From Prostheceraeus crozeri (lineage: Eukaryota > Platyhelminthes > Polycladida > Euryleptidae), in the NCBI GenBank assembly GCA_907163375.1, contig CAJQUW010006351.1, forward strand, positions 310,001 to 374,000: 64,000 nucleotides of DNA. Direction: 5' to 3'. The position numbers and the translations under genes are program-made. The notes below the pieces were generated by a model. That model searched no databases. It saw nothing but the letters and a program-made list of their open reading frames with translations, and was not told where the DNA came from. Shown in pieces: positions 27,741 to 39,457 of the stretch. The stretch's first letter is position 1, and the number at the start of each line of letters is the position of its first letter.

Positions 27741-28182
27741 GGTGAAGCTATGCATCACGATTCCCTCAACATTTGGAAGAGCTACAAACGTCATTCAACC
27801 TCACACAGACTATCCCCTAAAATTACGAAGTTCGGTTTGTGCGTATAACGGACGTCAGTAGTAATATTTGAGTTCATTATTCCAGCAAATGTTCTTTAAG
27901 GTGATTTACCACATCTAATTGCGATATATTTTCAGATTAGCAACTACACGTCAATCAAGATTTGCAATGGCTTCTTGTTTTTACTCGGATATTACTCGAA
28001 TTTTTAATTTGACTTCCATATCTGTTCACTTGACAGTAAGATACCGAAGTGACGCAATAAATATTTCAAAAACAATGCTTTTGAAGTCATGAAGTTAATC
28101 GCCAACCTATACTGTATCTCAAATATTTACAATGACATGCGTATAAAACTATTAATTCTGGTATCTCTTAAAATACAAAGGC

Positions 28183-28304
28183 ATCGATTTATTGTAAAAC
28201 AGCTCGATGGTTTATGCTATAAATTACATATTTTGAATCACAGACGCTTACCGCACCAGAAATTGCAGCTAAAGAACATGGACAATTTTTTCAATAAATA
28301 CGTG
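28183..28304 (-). repeat. Inverted dispersed repeat, copy B
   Basis: Complement of the 23046..23165 segment. The similarity stops at 28304, where the mariner-like sequence begins. Confidence 0.78.
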
Positions 28305-28800
28305 GGTTGATCGGAAAGTTCCCGGATTCCGCCTGCTATGTCCATGTTACTGACTTCGATCGCTATTGCTTTCTTCATAGATATCTATTCAGCATGCTTG
28401 CAGTGTAAGAAAATCGATTTCGTGTTGATGTAATCTTCACGTTGACAGCAAGGTATAATAAATTGCTCATTTGCAACCTCGGCGATCGTCAATATGACTA
28501 CTGATAAAACAGAACAGCGAACAAATTCTGCGTTAAGTTGAACAAGGCAGCTACCGAAACTCGTGACATGCTTCGTCAGGCCTACGGCTCAGATGGTCTT
28601 TCTCGAGTGGCATTCGCGGTTCAAAAACGGCAGAGTCTGTTGAAGATGACGAACGCTCAAGCAGAGCAACAACCAGCAAGACAGCCGACAATGTCAACGA
28701 AGTTCGACAACTCATTCGTGAGGACCGCCGTCGTATCATTCGCCAACTTTCGGATATGGTGGGAATTGGTTATGGAGTATGTCAAGAAATCTTGACCACA
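28305..28800 (+). pseudogene. mariner transposase N-terminal fragment
   Basis: A leader resembling a mariner terminus (TTGATCGGAAAGTTCCCGG) precedes coding sequence in two frames: LNKAATETRDMLRQAYGSDGLSR, then after a shift GRESVEDDERS, VNEVRQLIREDRRR and GIGYGVCQEILT. These are the conserved DNA-binding-domain blocks of mariner transposases. The catalytic domain is absent, so this is a truncated, frameshifted copy. Confidence 0.82.
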
Positions 28801-29402
28801 GGGTTTCCGCGGTTATCAATCATCGTTTTTCCAGGAGTTTACAGGGGCCTTTTGATGAAATTTCCAGGAGTTTTACATGATTGGATATACAAACGGATTT
28901 TCATAATTTGTCATATAGCAAATACAAGTTCTTTGTATTACATATGCAGGTGATAAAACAACTGATTTTACAATAACTTTAACGCAGGTTTCCACTTCAG
29001 CCTTAATACGAATCCCGAGGGAATATGACCAGTCTTTATAATTCATGAACTCTGGTCCTGATAAGAAATTTATGATTTGTAGCGGTTTATATATTTCGGG
29101 TACTCGGAGTACGATGTCCCAGTGTGCTCAAACGCATTTGGTCCACCAATCAAAACTCCTCGGCATTATTAAGTAAACATGGATAGAAAAATCTACGAGT
29201 AGACAAATAAGGATTTGACATGTTTATGTCAATTTATCTTCTAATCCTTGTATTCTAATTCTAGTCAATTAATCTTCTTGTCCTTTCAGCGTATCTTCTC
29301 AATATAATTTTCGGCGATATAAAAGAGGCAGTTGAAGAACAAATAAATGCTGAAGAAATCTAACATTGACATTGCTGCGTAAATGTCGTTGTATATCGTC
29401 AG
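28801..29402. other. Intronic stretch without a recognised feature
   Basis: AT-rich; short frames only. Words CCAGGAGTTTTAC and CCAGGAGTTTACAGG repeat at 28831-28878. Confidence 0.5.
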
Positions 29403-29775
29403 CAGGCCTGTGATTAGCCTATGAAAAAAATTGAGGATTTTTTGTGAAAAATTTGAGGAATGGAAACGGAGCCTAATATGATAATTGCAAGAAAACTCCA
29501 AATTTTAGCACAGATTTTGGGCGAACTTCAAATCATGAAAATCACAACGAAGGTAAACCCAGGGTTGACCACACCACACCTTTAGAAGTTGTGTATATTG
29601 CAAAGGAATACTGACTTGGTCATAATCACTTCCCGCGTTGTTACGAAATCAATTTGTTGCCTCAAGTACTATCTGCTTAGAATGTGTCGAACAGAGGATG
29701 TCAGATCAAGCTGCTGATATCGCTCTGCTTCACGCTATCGTCTCCAATTCAATGATGCTTGTCAGATTTGTATAC
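29403..29775 (+). mobile_element. Solo left end of the CAGGCCTGTGATTA element family
   Basis: Starts CAGGCCTGTGATTAGCC and is closely similar over about 370 bp to 32788..33185, including GAGGAATGGAAACGGAGCC and GACTTGGTCATAATCAC. No right end is near. Confidence 0.85.
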
Positions 29776-30088
29776 TGTAATTTTTTGAATGGAGGATAAC
29801 TAACATTGTCGAACTAAAATAAATTGGCTAATAAACGACCTATATCCTAATAGTGTATATTCAGGAGTTTATGTACCTGCAGTTAATCGCAGTCGTAGCA
29901 TCAAAGTAACGTCACAATAATGTCTCAAAGTTTTCACTTGAAATTGCCCCATCGGCGAACGATGCATGTATTAGCGCGGCCACTAAATGAAGTGATAAAA
30001 AAGACATGACGATAAATTGCTGACGCCAATCTAAAAATAGATATGATGCTATCATAGTTGAATAAAGCTGCCCGTAGCATTTTGCTCG

Positions 30089-31164
30089 GTGCCATTCGTC
30101 ATGAATCGCTGGTCAGTGAAAGAGCGCATTTTTGTGGTAGAGACTTTCATTAAGACAAATTCAGTGACTGTGACTCAGCGAACTTTTCGACGGCACTTCG
30201 ACAAACTATACTCGCCTTCTCGAAATACCATATTACAATGGATTAAAAAGTGGCGTGAAGTGGGTTCGGTGCAATGTTTGCATTCTCCTGGTTGTCCGAA
30301 GGAAGTTCGTTCCCGTCAGGGATGCTATTCAGGGGAGTCCAAGGCGATGAGTACGCCGTCATTCAGTAACTCTTGGCATAAGTCGTGGAACCATGCAACG
30401 GATTGTGCATCGTGAAAACTGCATCCATACAAAATTCAAGTTGCTCAGCAATTGTCGGATAATGACAGTGTCGTGAGAACAGAGTTCTGCGAAAAGTTTT
30501 TAGAGCTCGTGGAAGATCCTGGATTTCTTGACTCTCTTATGTCAGATGAGGCACATTTTCATTTAAGTGGCTTCGTAAATAAACAAAACTACCAGTATTG
30601 GGCACCTAACAATCCCCGAGACATACACCAGAAACCTCTTCATAGTGAAAAAGTTACTGTTTGGTGCGCTATAACATCTATCAATATCATCGGACCTTAC
30701 TTTTTCGAAGATAATGACGGCGAGAACGTGACTGTTAACAGCGAGCGATACGATACCATGCTTCACAGCTTCTTGATGTCATTTCTTGAAGATATTCCAT
30801 TGAATGAGAGACAGAAACTTTGGTTTCAGCAAGACGGGGCATCATCACACACGTCGCGTCAATGCATGCAAACTCTTCGGCAGATGTTTCCTGGACGATT
30901 GATATCGCGATACGGCGACATCAACTGGCCTCCTCGTTCGCCGGACCTTACCGCGCCAGACTTCTTTCTATGGGGTACTTAAAACATGAGGTTTATAAGA
31001 AACGTCCCTCTAGCATTCCTGAATTGAAACATGCGATTCAAACTGAAATTAGGAACATTCAACAAGACACAATTCATCGTGTCATGCACACAATTCCTCA
31101 AAGACTTCAAGACTGTTTCGAAAATCGTGGTGGTCATCTTTTGGACGTCATTTCCAAGAAATAA
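30089..31164 (+). pseudogene. mariner-like (IS630/Tc1/mariner) transposase with DD41D spacing
   Basis: The frame from 30089 gives an N-terminal DNA-binding region (WSVKERIFVVETFIKTNSVTV, FRRHFDKLYSPSRNTILQW) of the type found with many insect transposases. The frame 30452-30982 gives the catalytic domain: D32 in SDEAHF, D128 in FQQDGASSH and D170 in SPDLTAPDFFLWG. Exactly 41 residues separate the last two. A C-terminal tail follows in another frame (YLKHEVYKKRP ... RLQDCFENRGGHLLDVI) to 31164. Two or three frameshifts make it inactive, but every motif survives. The spacing differs from mariner (34) and fits the DD41D group. Confidence 0.85.
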
Positions 31165-31495
31165 AAGGTAGATTTATTGTTGAATTTGTTTTATAGCTAA
31201 AATTATTGACTGCAGAAATGATTTATTTAGTAGGTCAGCTTATCAGATTAGTTTCAAAAATTAAGGAGAGAGGGAGTGTTAAGTTCTGTATGGAAAACAT
31301 CGAAAAAATCGTGATTTTTTGGTTTTTCTGTTACAAGATTTCAGAACGTACAATAAGCTTATTTATTGGATTGATGTATGTGTACATAAACTCCTGCGTA
31401 TGGCCAGTTAGCATTCTCTCATTGCAACTCCGCAATTATTCTAGGACGCAGATGGCAATATTTTGAAAACCGTCAGACCTTTTTGGTCCACCCTG
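31165..31495 (+). mobile_element. 3' part of the DD41D mariner-like element with terminus
   Basis: AT-rich trailer ending TTTTTGGTCCACCCTG before TA at 31496. The terminus resembles mariner ends. A matching left terminus upstream of 30089 was not identified. Confidence 0.55.
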
Positions 31496-31497
31496 TA

Positions 31498-32787
31498 TAT
31501 TCCCAAAAACTTCTCTATTTACAATGGTACTGAGAAACTCTGTCATCGATGTCCATGCTCATGTTATCAAATTGGAAATCAGCTACATATTAGCCTACAT
31601 GCATACTTAGTATAGTTTGAACTTCCCATGTGTAAATCATATGTTTGTTCCTTAATACGGGACTAGGCTCAATTTTACGTAAATTCATGTTTGCATAGTC
31701 AGACGGGGTAAATTTCGCGAGTTTTTCAAAAACTTAGATCTGGTGGCCACACGCTTGCTCCGTTTTGGCTGCAATTTTAAGCATAAGTTTGTGAGTATGA
31801 TCGCTAGAGACTGCTATTTTGTATTGTACCTATGTTGAATACTCTTTATGCAAATTTGAAAAACTATTCGCGAAACTTAACCCTGAAATTAGGTAAATTT
31901 CGCGAACTTCATGTTTGCAACCCATCCTTTGAACGATAACAAAAAAACTATATAAGTACATAAGCATGTCTAACAATTAAGCAGATGGTCTAGTTCGACC
32001 CAAAATCGGAATTGTAAGTATAAGGCGTCGTACAAAAAATTACACAAATGTTGGTATATTGAAGAAAGGAAGCGTTCATTCTTCACTTTGAATGTCTTTT
32101 ACACCTGGCGATTTCAAGGAGCGCTTGTATATCTTTGCAGTTGGGTATATTCCACCTTTCTTGTGACATGGGCTCACACGAAATTGGGCCGGCGATAATA
32201 TCGGATAACGGGAAAATACCGGTATCCATTGAGAGGTGTCTCCCAATTCATCTTGCCTTTGACGTATGTACAAGTCATGTTGAATAATTAAAGGCTAGTT
32301 TTGCACTGTTCAAACCATTTAGTATGGTGCCCAGGTATAATTTTGGGATTCCTGTGCTACTAAAAATAACATGCACCATGAACTGTCATGGAAACATAAA
32401 TAGCTTACAATGCAAATATATGGGAATCCCAAGGGCAGGCTCAATGATGAAAATTATTGCTTTTTGTAACAGTGACTCAGAAGATGAAAGATTACATAAT
32501 ATGTAACATATTTCCGGAAAATGAAGTAAAATACTACTTTAGATTCAGATAAGATGATTTTCTTTGATATGCTAAAGGCACGCGAAATTTACCGAAATTA
32601 ATCGAAATATCACGGGTAAATTTCGCGAAGTCCGTATCGTAATATGAAGATTATGTAGACATAATTTCGAATATTTTACGTCTAGGTAATCGTAATGCAT
32701 ATCTGAGAGCATTAAATAGTATCCATTTAGTCAAAACTTGCTGAGTCTGAGAAAAGTTTCGAGAGTGTCCGACGAAGTGAATATTTA
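31498..32787. other. Intronic stretch, dispersed GTAAATTTCGCGA words
   Basis: No gene recognised. GTAAATTTCGCGA occurs at about 31708, 31893 and 32615, and its inverse near 32583, which suggests a decayed repeat. Confidence 0.45.
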
Positions 32788-35052
32788 CAGGCCTGTGATT
32801 AGCCTATGAAAAAATTGAGGATTTTTTTGTGAAAAATTTGAGGAATGGAAACGGAGCCTAATATGATAACTGCAAGAAAAACCACACATTTTTATCACGG
32901 ATTTTGGGCCAAACTTCAAATCATGAAAGTCACAACGAAGAAGGTAACCCAAGGGTTGACCACACCCCACTTTTTGAAGTTGTGTATATTGCAAAGGAAT
33001 ACTGACTTGGTCATAATCACTTCCCGCGTTGTTGCGAAATTAATTTGTTGCCTCAAGTATTATCTGCTTAGAATGTGTCGAACAGAGGATGTCAGATCAA
33101 GCTGCTGATATCGCTCTGCTTTACGCTATCGTCTCCAATTCAATGATGCTTGTCAGATTTGTATAGGCCTACTGTATTTTTTTGAATGTAGGATATATCC
33201 TCAACCACATGCATCTGGGGTTTTGCAACGATTAATTTTTACGGACTTTAGACAAATTTGGGAGGAGAGTAACCCATAAGTATAGGAAGCTCAAAATCGT
33301 TGACGGAATGCTTACGACTTAAAAAAAGTTAGTAATTTATCATGAAGGATATGCCACATTACACACTAATTTATTAATATTACTTTATGCTACATAAGTT
33401 TTGGTGGGTTTTGTTTATTTGTTAGCGTTTGATCATATCGCTCCGATCTACATTCAAATGAACATGAATTCTCTCATACAACACAAAACAAGTGTCGAAA
33501 ACAGGCTTGCCAGTTGAGTTGTTGGTCTCATACAGGCAAAGAGTGAAAGATTATCACCTCTATTCGCATGAAGTTGCGCCGAGATATTGACGTCCACATC
33601 TTGCAGTAGACCCAGGTTGAAAATCTACCAACCCAGTACTATGTGGCTCAATGCCTTAATTAATATAAGTTCACATACAACGATAAGCAATGTGTGCACT
33701 AATTTCACACCAACCTGTGTTCAGCAAATTATGAAAACGATCTTTACGTGAATAATTCATCCAGGATAAATGTCGGTCGGCAGACCCTGGAAAATGTAAC
33801 TTCAAAAAGACTCATGAGATAGCAGAGCTTCATACGCTTCCAACCCCCGCACGCTAGTAACCAGGAGGCATGTAGACACTAAATTTAGGGACCATCCGCT
33901 TTACCCCGTCGGATGTGTTCATGTTCAGCGGAAATAAAATGGAAGAGAGTGAGTGAAACAAACGCTTCAGTTGATAAGAGCACTGAAATCCAAGTGGGCT
34001 GGGCTACCTATATATTATCATATAATGGATACGGAAGATCGATATCCTTAAGTTCTTTAAGAAGTACAGGCATGCATTTAGCAGCCATATAGTCGCAGAA
34101 ACATATAAAGAAGATTGTGACAAAGGTCAAGATAATTAATGAAAATAATTGAATGTGCATTTTATTGTTGGAATTCTGAACAATATTATGAAGTTAGAAG
34201 TAAAAAATTGCAGTGTTCAAATATGCAATTTCTGTAGGTTGATCGCAGTGTTTCACTCATTAAATACGTGAAAGCATTTAATGAGTGAGTTCGACAGACA
34301 ATAACTTCGGACAACTTCTCTGCTTAGCAAAATAAGTCCAGACGAACCGGAACATCTGCAGCCCTGTAGCTTGCAGAAATGAAAACGACATTCAACGTAT
34401 TCAACGTAACAAAATGCGTCAAGGTAACAAAATTAAAAAAAACAAGCTAACGACTGGTTAATTTTTGATGTGCTAAATATGACATGGCTAAAAGAAAATC
34501 ATTATATCCTAAAATGTCTAGAAATTTAAAAATACTTACTAGAAGGACAAGCAATGGTTCTCCTCTCCTCATGTGGAATGAATTGGTGAGTAAGTCGCTC
34601 TTTTCAAATTATGTTTATCACTTATATATTGAAAGATTCTACAGTATTTAACAGTCTGCCCATTCAGATGATAAAAGGACAGGTCTGTTTCCATTCAAAA
34701 TATCAGATCTAGCCAGCACAGCGGGATTACGCTATCTAAAATCTACCAAGTAAGTGAGAAAAATCATTAAGTTATAAATCATGAGAGAAGAAAAAGAAAA
34801 GAAATAAATCATGAATGATTCATGATTAGCAGCATGGATGTAGGGTACATGTTACAGGATTCTATCTTAGCTTCTTGTTTGGAAGTTTACATATCATCGC
34901 CATTCGCCAAAAAACAATACATTATCCGACATTTAGTCAGTAGTGTGTCGAATTTGAGGAATTTCTCATAGTTAAGCTATATTTGAGGAATTTTTGAGGA
35001 TTTGAGGAGTAATAAACAAATTTGAGGAATTTGAGGAGTAATCACAGGCCTG
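32788..35052. mobile_element. 2.27-kb non-autonomous element with CAGGCCTGTGATTA termini
   Basis: Starts CAGGCCTGTGATTA and ends TAATCACAGGCCTG, 14-bp perfect inverted repeats. TATTTA lies directly outside both ends (32782..32787 and 35053..35058), a likely 6-bp target duplication. TTTGAGGA words cluster inside both ends. hAT-like tips, but the duplication is shorter than the usual 8 bp. No transposase frame was seen. Confidence 0.8.
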
Positions 35053-35764
35053 TATTTAGAAAACTTTCTATGTTTTTACGCTTAATGTCCAAAATAATAT
35101 ATAATCACGTTGACGGTGAATTATTTGGATATCTGAGGACTACATACATCTGTCATGACGAATAATTCGTTTTAGATCTGGCAGTTGCCATCACATCTGA
35201 AAAAATGACGTATACAAATGTGTAAAAACAACAATACAAATTCACTCAGTACGTTAATAGACGTAATAAAACCAAAACAATTTCAGTATCTGTCATAAGA
35301 TGGCAGACTATACAAAAATCAGTCAGGGTCCCTCGATTTTCGAAAATAAGTTTAATATAGTCCGTAATCGGTAAACCAAAATTAATGCCTAAGTCAATTG
35401 CATTGGTTTATACTTTTGTTCATGAAACGCACAGAAAACTATACCGGAAACAAAAATGTAATTATTTTTCACAAAAAAAAACAATTAATTGGGGTTACAC
35501 TTTTTCAATTACTGGTTTAGCAATTCAAACAAAACCAAGTGATTTCACTGAATTTACTATGATTCGCAAATCAGGTTGATGATTGAAAAAAGGAATTGAA
35601 CAAACAGAACGGAGAGAAAATAATTGTAAAAACGACTGTTAATATACTTCTAGGTTCTTCATTGACTCTAGAAACTGTATATTAGTGTAAAATGTTTATG
35701 CAATGATGGAAGTAGTAACTAGGCAAGTACTACAGTCTCACGTAACCTGAAATACCCACTCTTT
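35053..35764. other. Intronic stretch without a recognised feature
   Basis: AT-rich; a 64-codon frame (35385-35579, MPKSIALVYTF...) is unrecognised. Confidence 0.45.
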
Positions 35765-36190
35765 CATTTTATTTGATGTCAGCAATCTGAGCATCGAGCT
35801 CAGCGGTCTTCTGCTCTAATTCGATTCTTAGTTTTTTCTTTTTCTCCTATATCTCGGTAATTTCTATTTGCCAACGATTCTTCGTAAAAGTCTTCTGCGA
35901 CTTTGCAACTTTCCCTGGTTTTCTGTCTTTCTGTGCTTGACTGCATCGTGTACGTGCGTGACGAGCATGCATCAACATTTTAGATGCTGTAATATTTCGA
36001 TTGTCTTTAAGTCACATCATATACAATTCTATGTGCAATCACCGGTGATCCGTGTTGATTTTCCAACAAAAGTTCCTTATTGACATTGAAGCCACGCTCA
36101 AATGTGACCAGTCCATGAGATAAGACCAACACCAGTTTGACTAACGTCGCCAAAAGATCACACACCATTTTTTTGCATCAGAGGAAGAAA
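35765..36190 (-). pseudogene. hAT-like transposase C-terminal relic
   Basis: Read downwards from about 36190: LVLSHGLVTFERGFNVNKE, ENQHGSPVIAHRIVYD, then after shifts a Lys/Glu-rich coiled-coil end (KKKLRIELEQKTAELDAQIAD). The ERGF-x-V-NKE block followed by a charged helix is how I recall one group of hAT-like invertebrate element proteins ending. It has several shifts and no catalytic part nearby. The fragment at 48840..49210, same strand, may be the N-terminal side of the same family. Confidence 0.55.
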
Positions 36191-36839
36191 AGGATCACCA
36201 TTGATCAAGACGTTGATCACGACGGTATTCAGTAGCTGATTCAAGAAAAGAATATTTTCAAATTACTGAATTCATCTTTTGCGTTATCAGCCTCTTGGCC
36301 TGAAAGCCAAACAATAGAAACAACTTCTTCCAAGACAGAATCAGGGTTCCCAGCGCAATTACTGAAGAATAATAACGGAAAAATAAAGGAATACGTTAAG
36401 TTTGCTGCACAGCGTCATTCATGTATTTTCCACCAGTTGACGCTTTACGCTCATTATTTGAATATATGAAGCCATCCATGGTTCAAAATCTTGTTAATAT
36501 TTCTTGTCTAATCCCATTGATTCACTTCATCAAATCACATTGTATTTCGTGCATCAAACAAATTGTACATAAAGTATCTAACGAAAAGGTTATGATGTGC
36601 AGTTAGCACATGAAATTAGGACACAAGTGAGACGCTACAAATCAACTGTCAACATGAAGGAAGAAAGCACTCTTCAACAGTTGGCGCAGACTTTCATAAA
36701 AATGATACTATTTGCCTTTGCATCACCCCTCCTCCGTATTATTGGCCTCCATCAATCTGACGATGTGGAGAAAAAACTGACTGTAATAACAAAGCAGTAT
36801 AGTGAATAAAGATATAGATATGTATATATATCATAAGTT

Positions 36840-37341
36840 GGAATCAACTGAAGAGCCATCTTTGAGAACCAAGGGCGCGTATATGGAGTCTGTGTGCGGC
36901 AAGCCATGCTTTATAAGTTGCGAGTCATGGCCGTTGCATTCATCCGATGAGAAGACTTGAGCGTGAGGAGATGCGAATGCTAAGGTGAATGTGTGATGTC
37001 AGACTATCGGACAGGAAATCGAATAACAGCATCAGAAAAGCAATGGGTCTTGAGAACATCACAGACGTCACGAGAAGGCAAAGACTTCGTCGGTTTGGCC
37101 ACGTGGTAAGAAGGGATGAGACAGTGGATCAGAACAGTTATGTGGATGGAAGTAGATGGTAAGACAGGAGCAGGAAGACAAAAGAAGACCTGGGAACAAG
37201 TGGAGATGACCTCAAACGTGTTGGGTCCCAGGAAGCGGACACCAGTGATACACCGAAATGGAAGTCCAAACTCAAGCAGCTAACGTCTAACCCAGCATCT
37301 TCTGGAAGAAAAGGACGCAAAAATGGATGAGTGAGTGAGTA
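36840..37341 (+). pseudogene. RTE/ingi-type non-LTR retrotransposon 3' end, copy 1
   Basis: Degenerate frames encode MRMLRWMCDVRLSDRKSNN, LRRFGHVVRRDET and a Trp/Lys-rich end, matching the post-RT region of a LINE type whose 3' end reads RM-RW-GV...RLRWFGHV...GRPKKTW. It ends in a GAGTGAGTGAGTAAAG microsatellite, as RTE-like 3' tails do. Confidence 0.65.
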
Positions 37342-37844
37342 AAGTCATTTTGATTTACACCATCCAATTCCACTTTTAAGTTCCTTCTTTCTTTTCAAAC
37401 TCGTGTGAATCAATTCCTGTCCATGCATGATCTTCTCTTTTTACATATCTACTGCCGACAGCAGTCTCCCGTCAAGAGTTTCCTTCTTCTGTCTGAAGAT
37501 CAGTAACTTCGATTCCATTTAATATTTCTTTCCTTTCTTTTTCCAAGCTTTGTCGTTCGATAGAAGACGTTTGCTGATCTCGTCGAAATTCACCGCTCGC
37601 TTTTTGCATGTGCTCTAGCGTTCTCCTCAACTTTGAGCAGGTCACTCGTAATCGGCACTTTGATGGCGCCACCTATACGATTGATTAGAAAAAGATTTTA
37701 ATTTCGTTTACAGATTAATTCACATTAATGCGACAAAAATGAAGAATAGAATATTTGAGTAGTTGAATACATAATCTAGAGCTAGACTTACATTTCTTAT
37801 TTCACTTAGCGGCAAGACGAAGTGTGCACCAAGTTACATACTGA
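37342..37844. other. Stretch without a recognised feature
   Basis: Contains a 66-codon charged frame on the minus strand (37472-37672); unrecognised. Confidence 0.4.
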
Positions 37845-38590
37845 CACATGGTGGTGCGAAGAAGTAGACGCAGCAGTGGAAGAAACGAGAATGAGATTCG
37901 CCATATGGAAGAGAACTCAAGACGAAAAGTGATTAAAGAAGAATATGCAAAGACAAAGGAGAATGCCCGCAAGATCATTTGGCAATCTCAAGAGAGGAGA
38001 AGGAAAGAATTGGCGCAATTATTAACAAGTGAAGAGGGCAGGAGATGCTCAGGTGCGACACTGTTACTCGTTTCTGATACTTGGGAGACATGTTGGATTA
38101 CGATGGTGGAACGGAGGCAGCTGTAACTGCGCGAATTGAGTGGCTGGGGGTGGGCGAAATTCCGAGAGATACCGCCTACCTTGACCAGTTGTTCTACTCC
38201 ATACTGGATGAAGGGCAAGATTTACGACTCGTGCGTCAGAGCCTGTATGACTTACGGAAGAGAGACATGGGTTCTGACAGCTGTAGAAAAAAGGAGAATG
38301 GAGACCTTCTGGCGTGCCTGAGCCTGCTGTCGGTCGATGGGGACGAGGGTGCGCAGATTGCGATACGGCGGAAAGATAGCAGCGATTGGGTGAAGAAAGT
38401 ATGGAAAATGAAGATCAGCGAACCAACAAGAGACCGCCCAAAAAAGACCTGGGAAGAAGCAGTGTCCGCAGACTGTCGGCAATTGGGTCTCAAAGAAGCC
38501 GAAACCCTCGATCTGAACACCTGGAGGCATTCCGTGAAGAATCATCGTCCAACCCAACAGAGATGGAGTAAAGGACGTTAAACGGATAAA
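37845..38590 (+). pseudogene. RTE/ingi-type non-LTR retrotransposon 3' part, copy 2
   Basis: Frames 37848-38126 (Lys/Arg/Glu-rich helix, KEEYAKTKENARKIIWQSQ) and 38081-38581. The latter begins LGDMLDYDGGTEAAVTARI and ends DWVKKVWKMKISEPTRDRPKKTWEEAV...LGLKEAETLDLNTWR. This is the thumb and tail of a reverse transcriptase. A frame from 38136 covers KFREIPPTLTSCSTPYW and YDSCVRACMTYGRETWVLTAVEKRR, the middle of the same protein, so at least two shifts separate the parts. The RT active site is missing. Confidence 0.78.
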
Positions 38591-39150
38591 GCAAAAAGTG
38601 AGGCTACCTAGGTTCACATCATGAATTGCAATGAGCATCTAAATAGTGCCATCGTGAGTACTTACTATCGAAAAAATTTCGAAACAATTAATTTCACCAT
38701 TCATGTGAGCATATTATGATTATGCAGACAGGCACCAAACTATGGTTTAGGTTGATCGCCAATCTATTGAACGTCGCTGAATTTCGTAGAATAACGATCG
38801 ATGATATCCTACTGAAGCTGGAAGTGAATATTTCTATCATGTATGAACCAATTCTTCTTATGCAATGATTCAACCAATGCGGAGTGGACTTCTTCGACTG
38901 ACCAGCGTCACATACCCTGTACAATATCTTTCAGACTGTCACTTACAAAACACAAATGCTGCAATAGTTTCTATTGTGACAATCCTTCATTGACCAAACG
39001 GACTTTGACCGTTGTGACCCATGTAAGAACTTCCGTAAAATGTTCTCTCTGACAACTAAGCCCGCCTGACACTCGAACAGAACCAAGAGTTTAATTATTG
39101 TCTTCCGAAAATCCAACATTTTGTACATTAAGTGCTGACTTATGCAAAGG
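38591..39150. other. Stretch without a recognised gene
   Basis: Possibly the interior of the truncated piggyBac-type end that follows; no transposase motif seen on either strand. Confidence 0.4.
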
Positions 39151-39351
39151 TACGCAGGTGTGCCGAATATGATTGTAATGCGTGTTTGACATGACCGAAA
39201 TTGATTTTAGATCTGAAATTCTAAGGATAGCATAATACTTAAAAAATATACATGGAAAATATATTTCATCAAGATATCATCATTTTTGAAGAAATTGCAG
39301 TGTTTCAAAAAACATGGCGTCTACACAGGTAGACAGGTGTGCCGATGAGGG
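39151..39351 (-). mobile_element. Solo piggyBac-type terminus with TTAA
   Basis: Read from TTAA (39352..39355) inwards on the minus strand: CCCTCATCGGCACACCTGTC then TACC-GTAGAC, and a second CACACCTG block 188 bp further in (complement at 39155). The layout copies the left end of the piggyBac at 12282, where the two blocks are 179 bp apart. No second end was found. Confidence 0.7.
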
Positions 39352-39457
39352 TTAAGATGTAGCGTAGGACTTGATACAGTAATACTGCTATAGACTATTG
39401 TTCACTAAATGTGGATGCATCTGTAAAATGCACTTTTGTACTAAATGATAGATTTAT

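Larger units (their letters stand above)
25455..27845 (+). pseudogene. Decayed gene of a repeat-borne protein family with a GGGGFLK core
   Basis: Starts with ATG at 25455 just right of the Tc1 terminus. In order: a Cys-rich N terminus (CLERVCFVCFEKGNR), a helical block (VLHIRNELNLSGHKTLKL), a core LLKICIDGGGGFLKISLCIF, ACDLKIAVFLAL, VVPTPELHLLQCMMEL, and after an insert SCFGDELQAGYLTYLKEF, ITQKVHAVTHHVEEFC, LGKWSEQ, then MHHDSLNIWKSYKRH. This series resembles uncharacterised invertebrate proteins that occur in many genomic copies, probably transposon-encoded; that is recollection, not a search. It is split over at least four frames and interrupted by two MITEs (26621 and 27614), so it is dead. 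Confidence 0.62.

Noticed and set aside
31699-33918. Element bounded by GACGGGGTAAA and its inverse
   Set aside because: The right copy lies inside the independent CAGGCCTG element, so the pair cannot be one insertion.
38640-39060. piggyBac transposase next to the orphan terminus
   Set aside because: A few GVD-like words appear, but order and frames do not fit the family on either strand.
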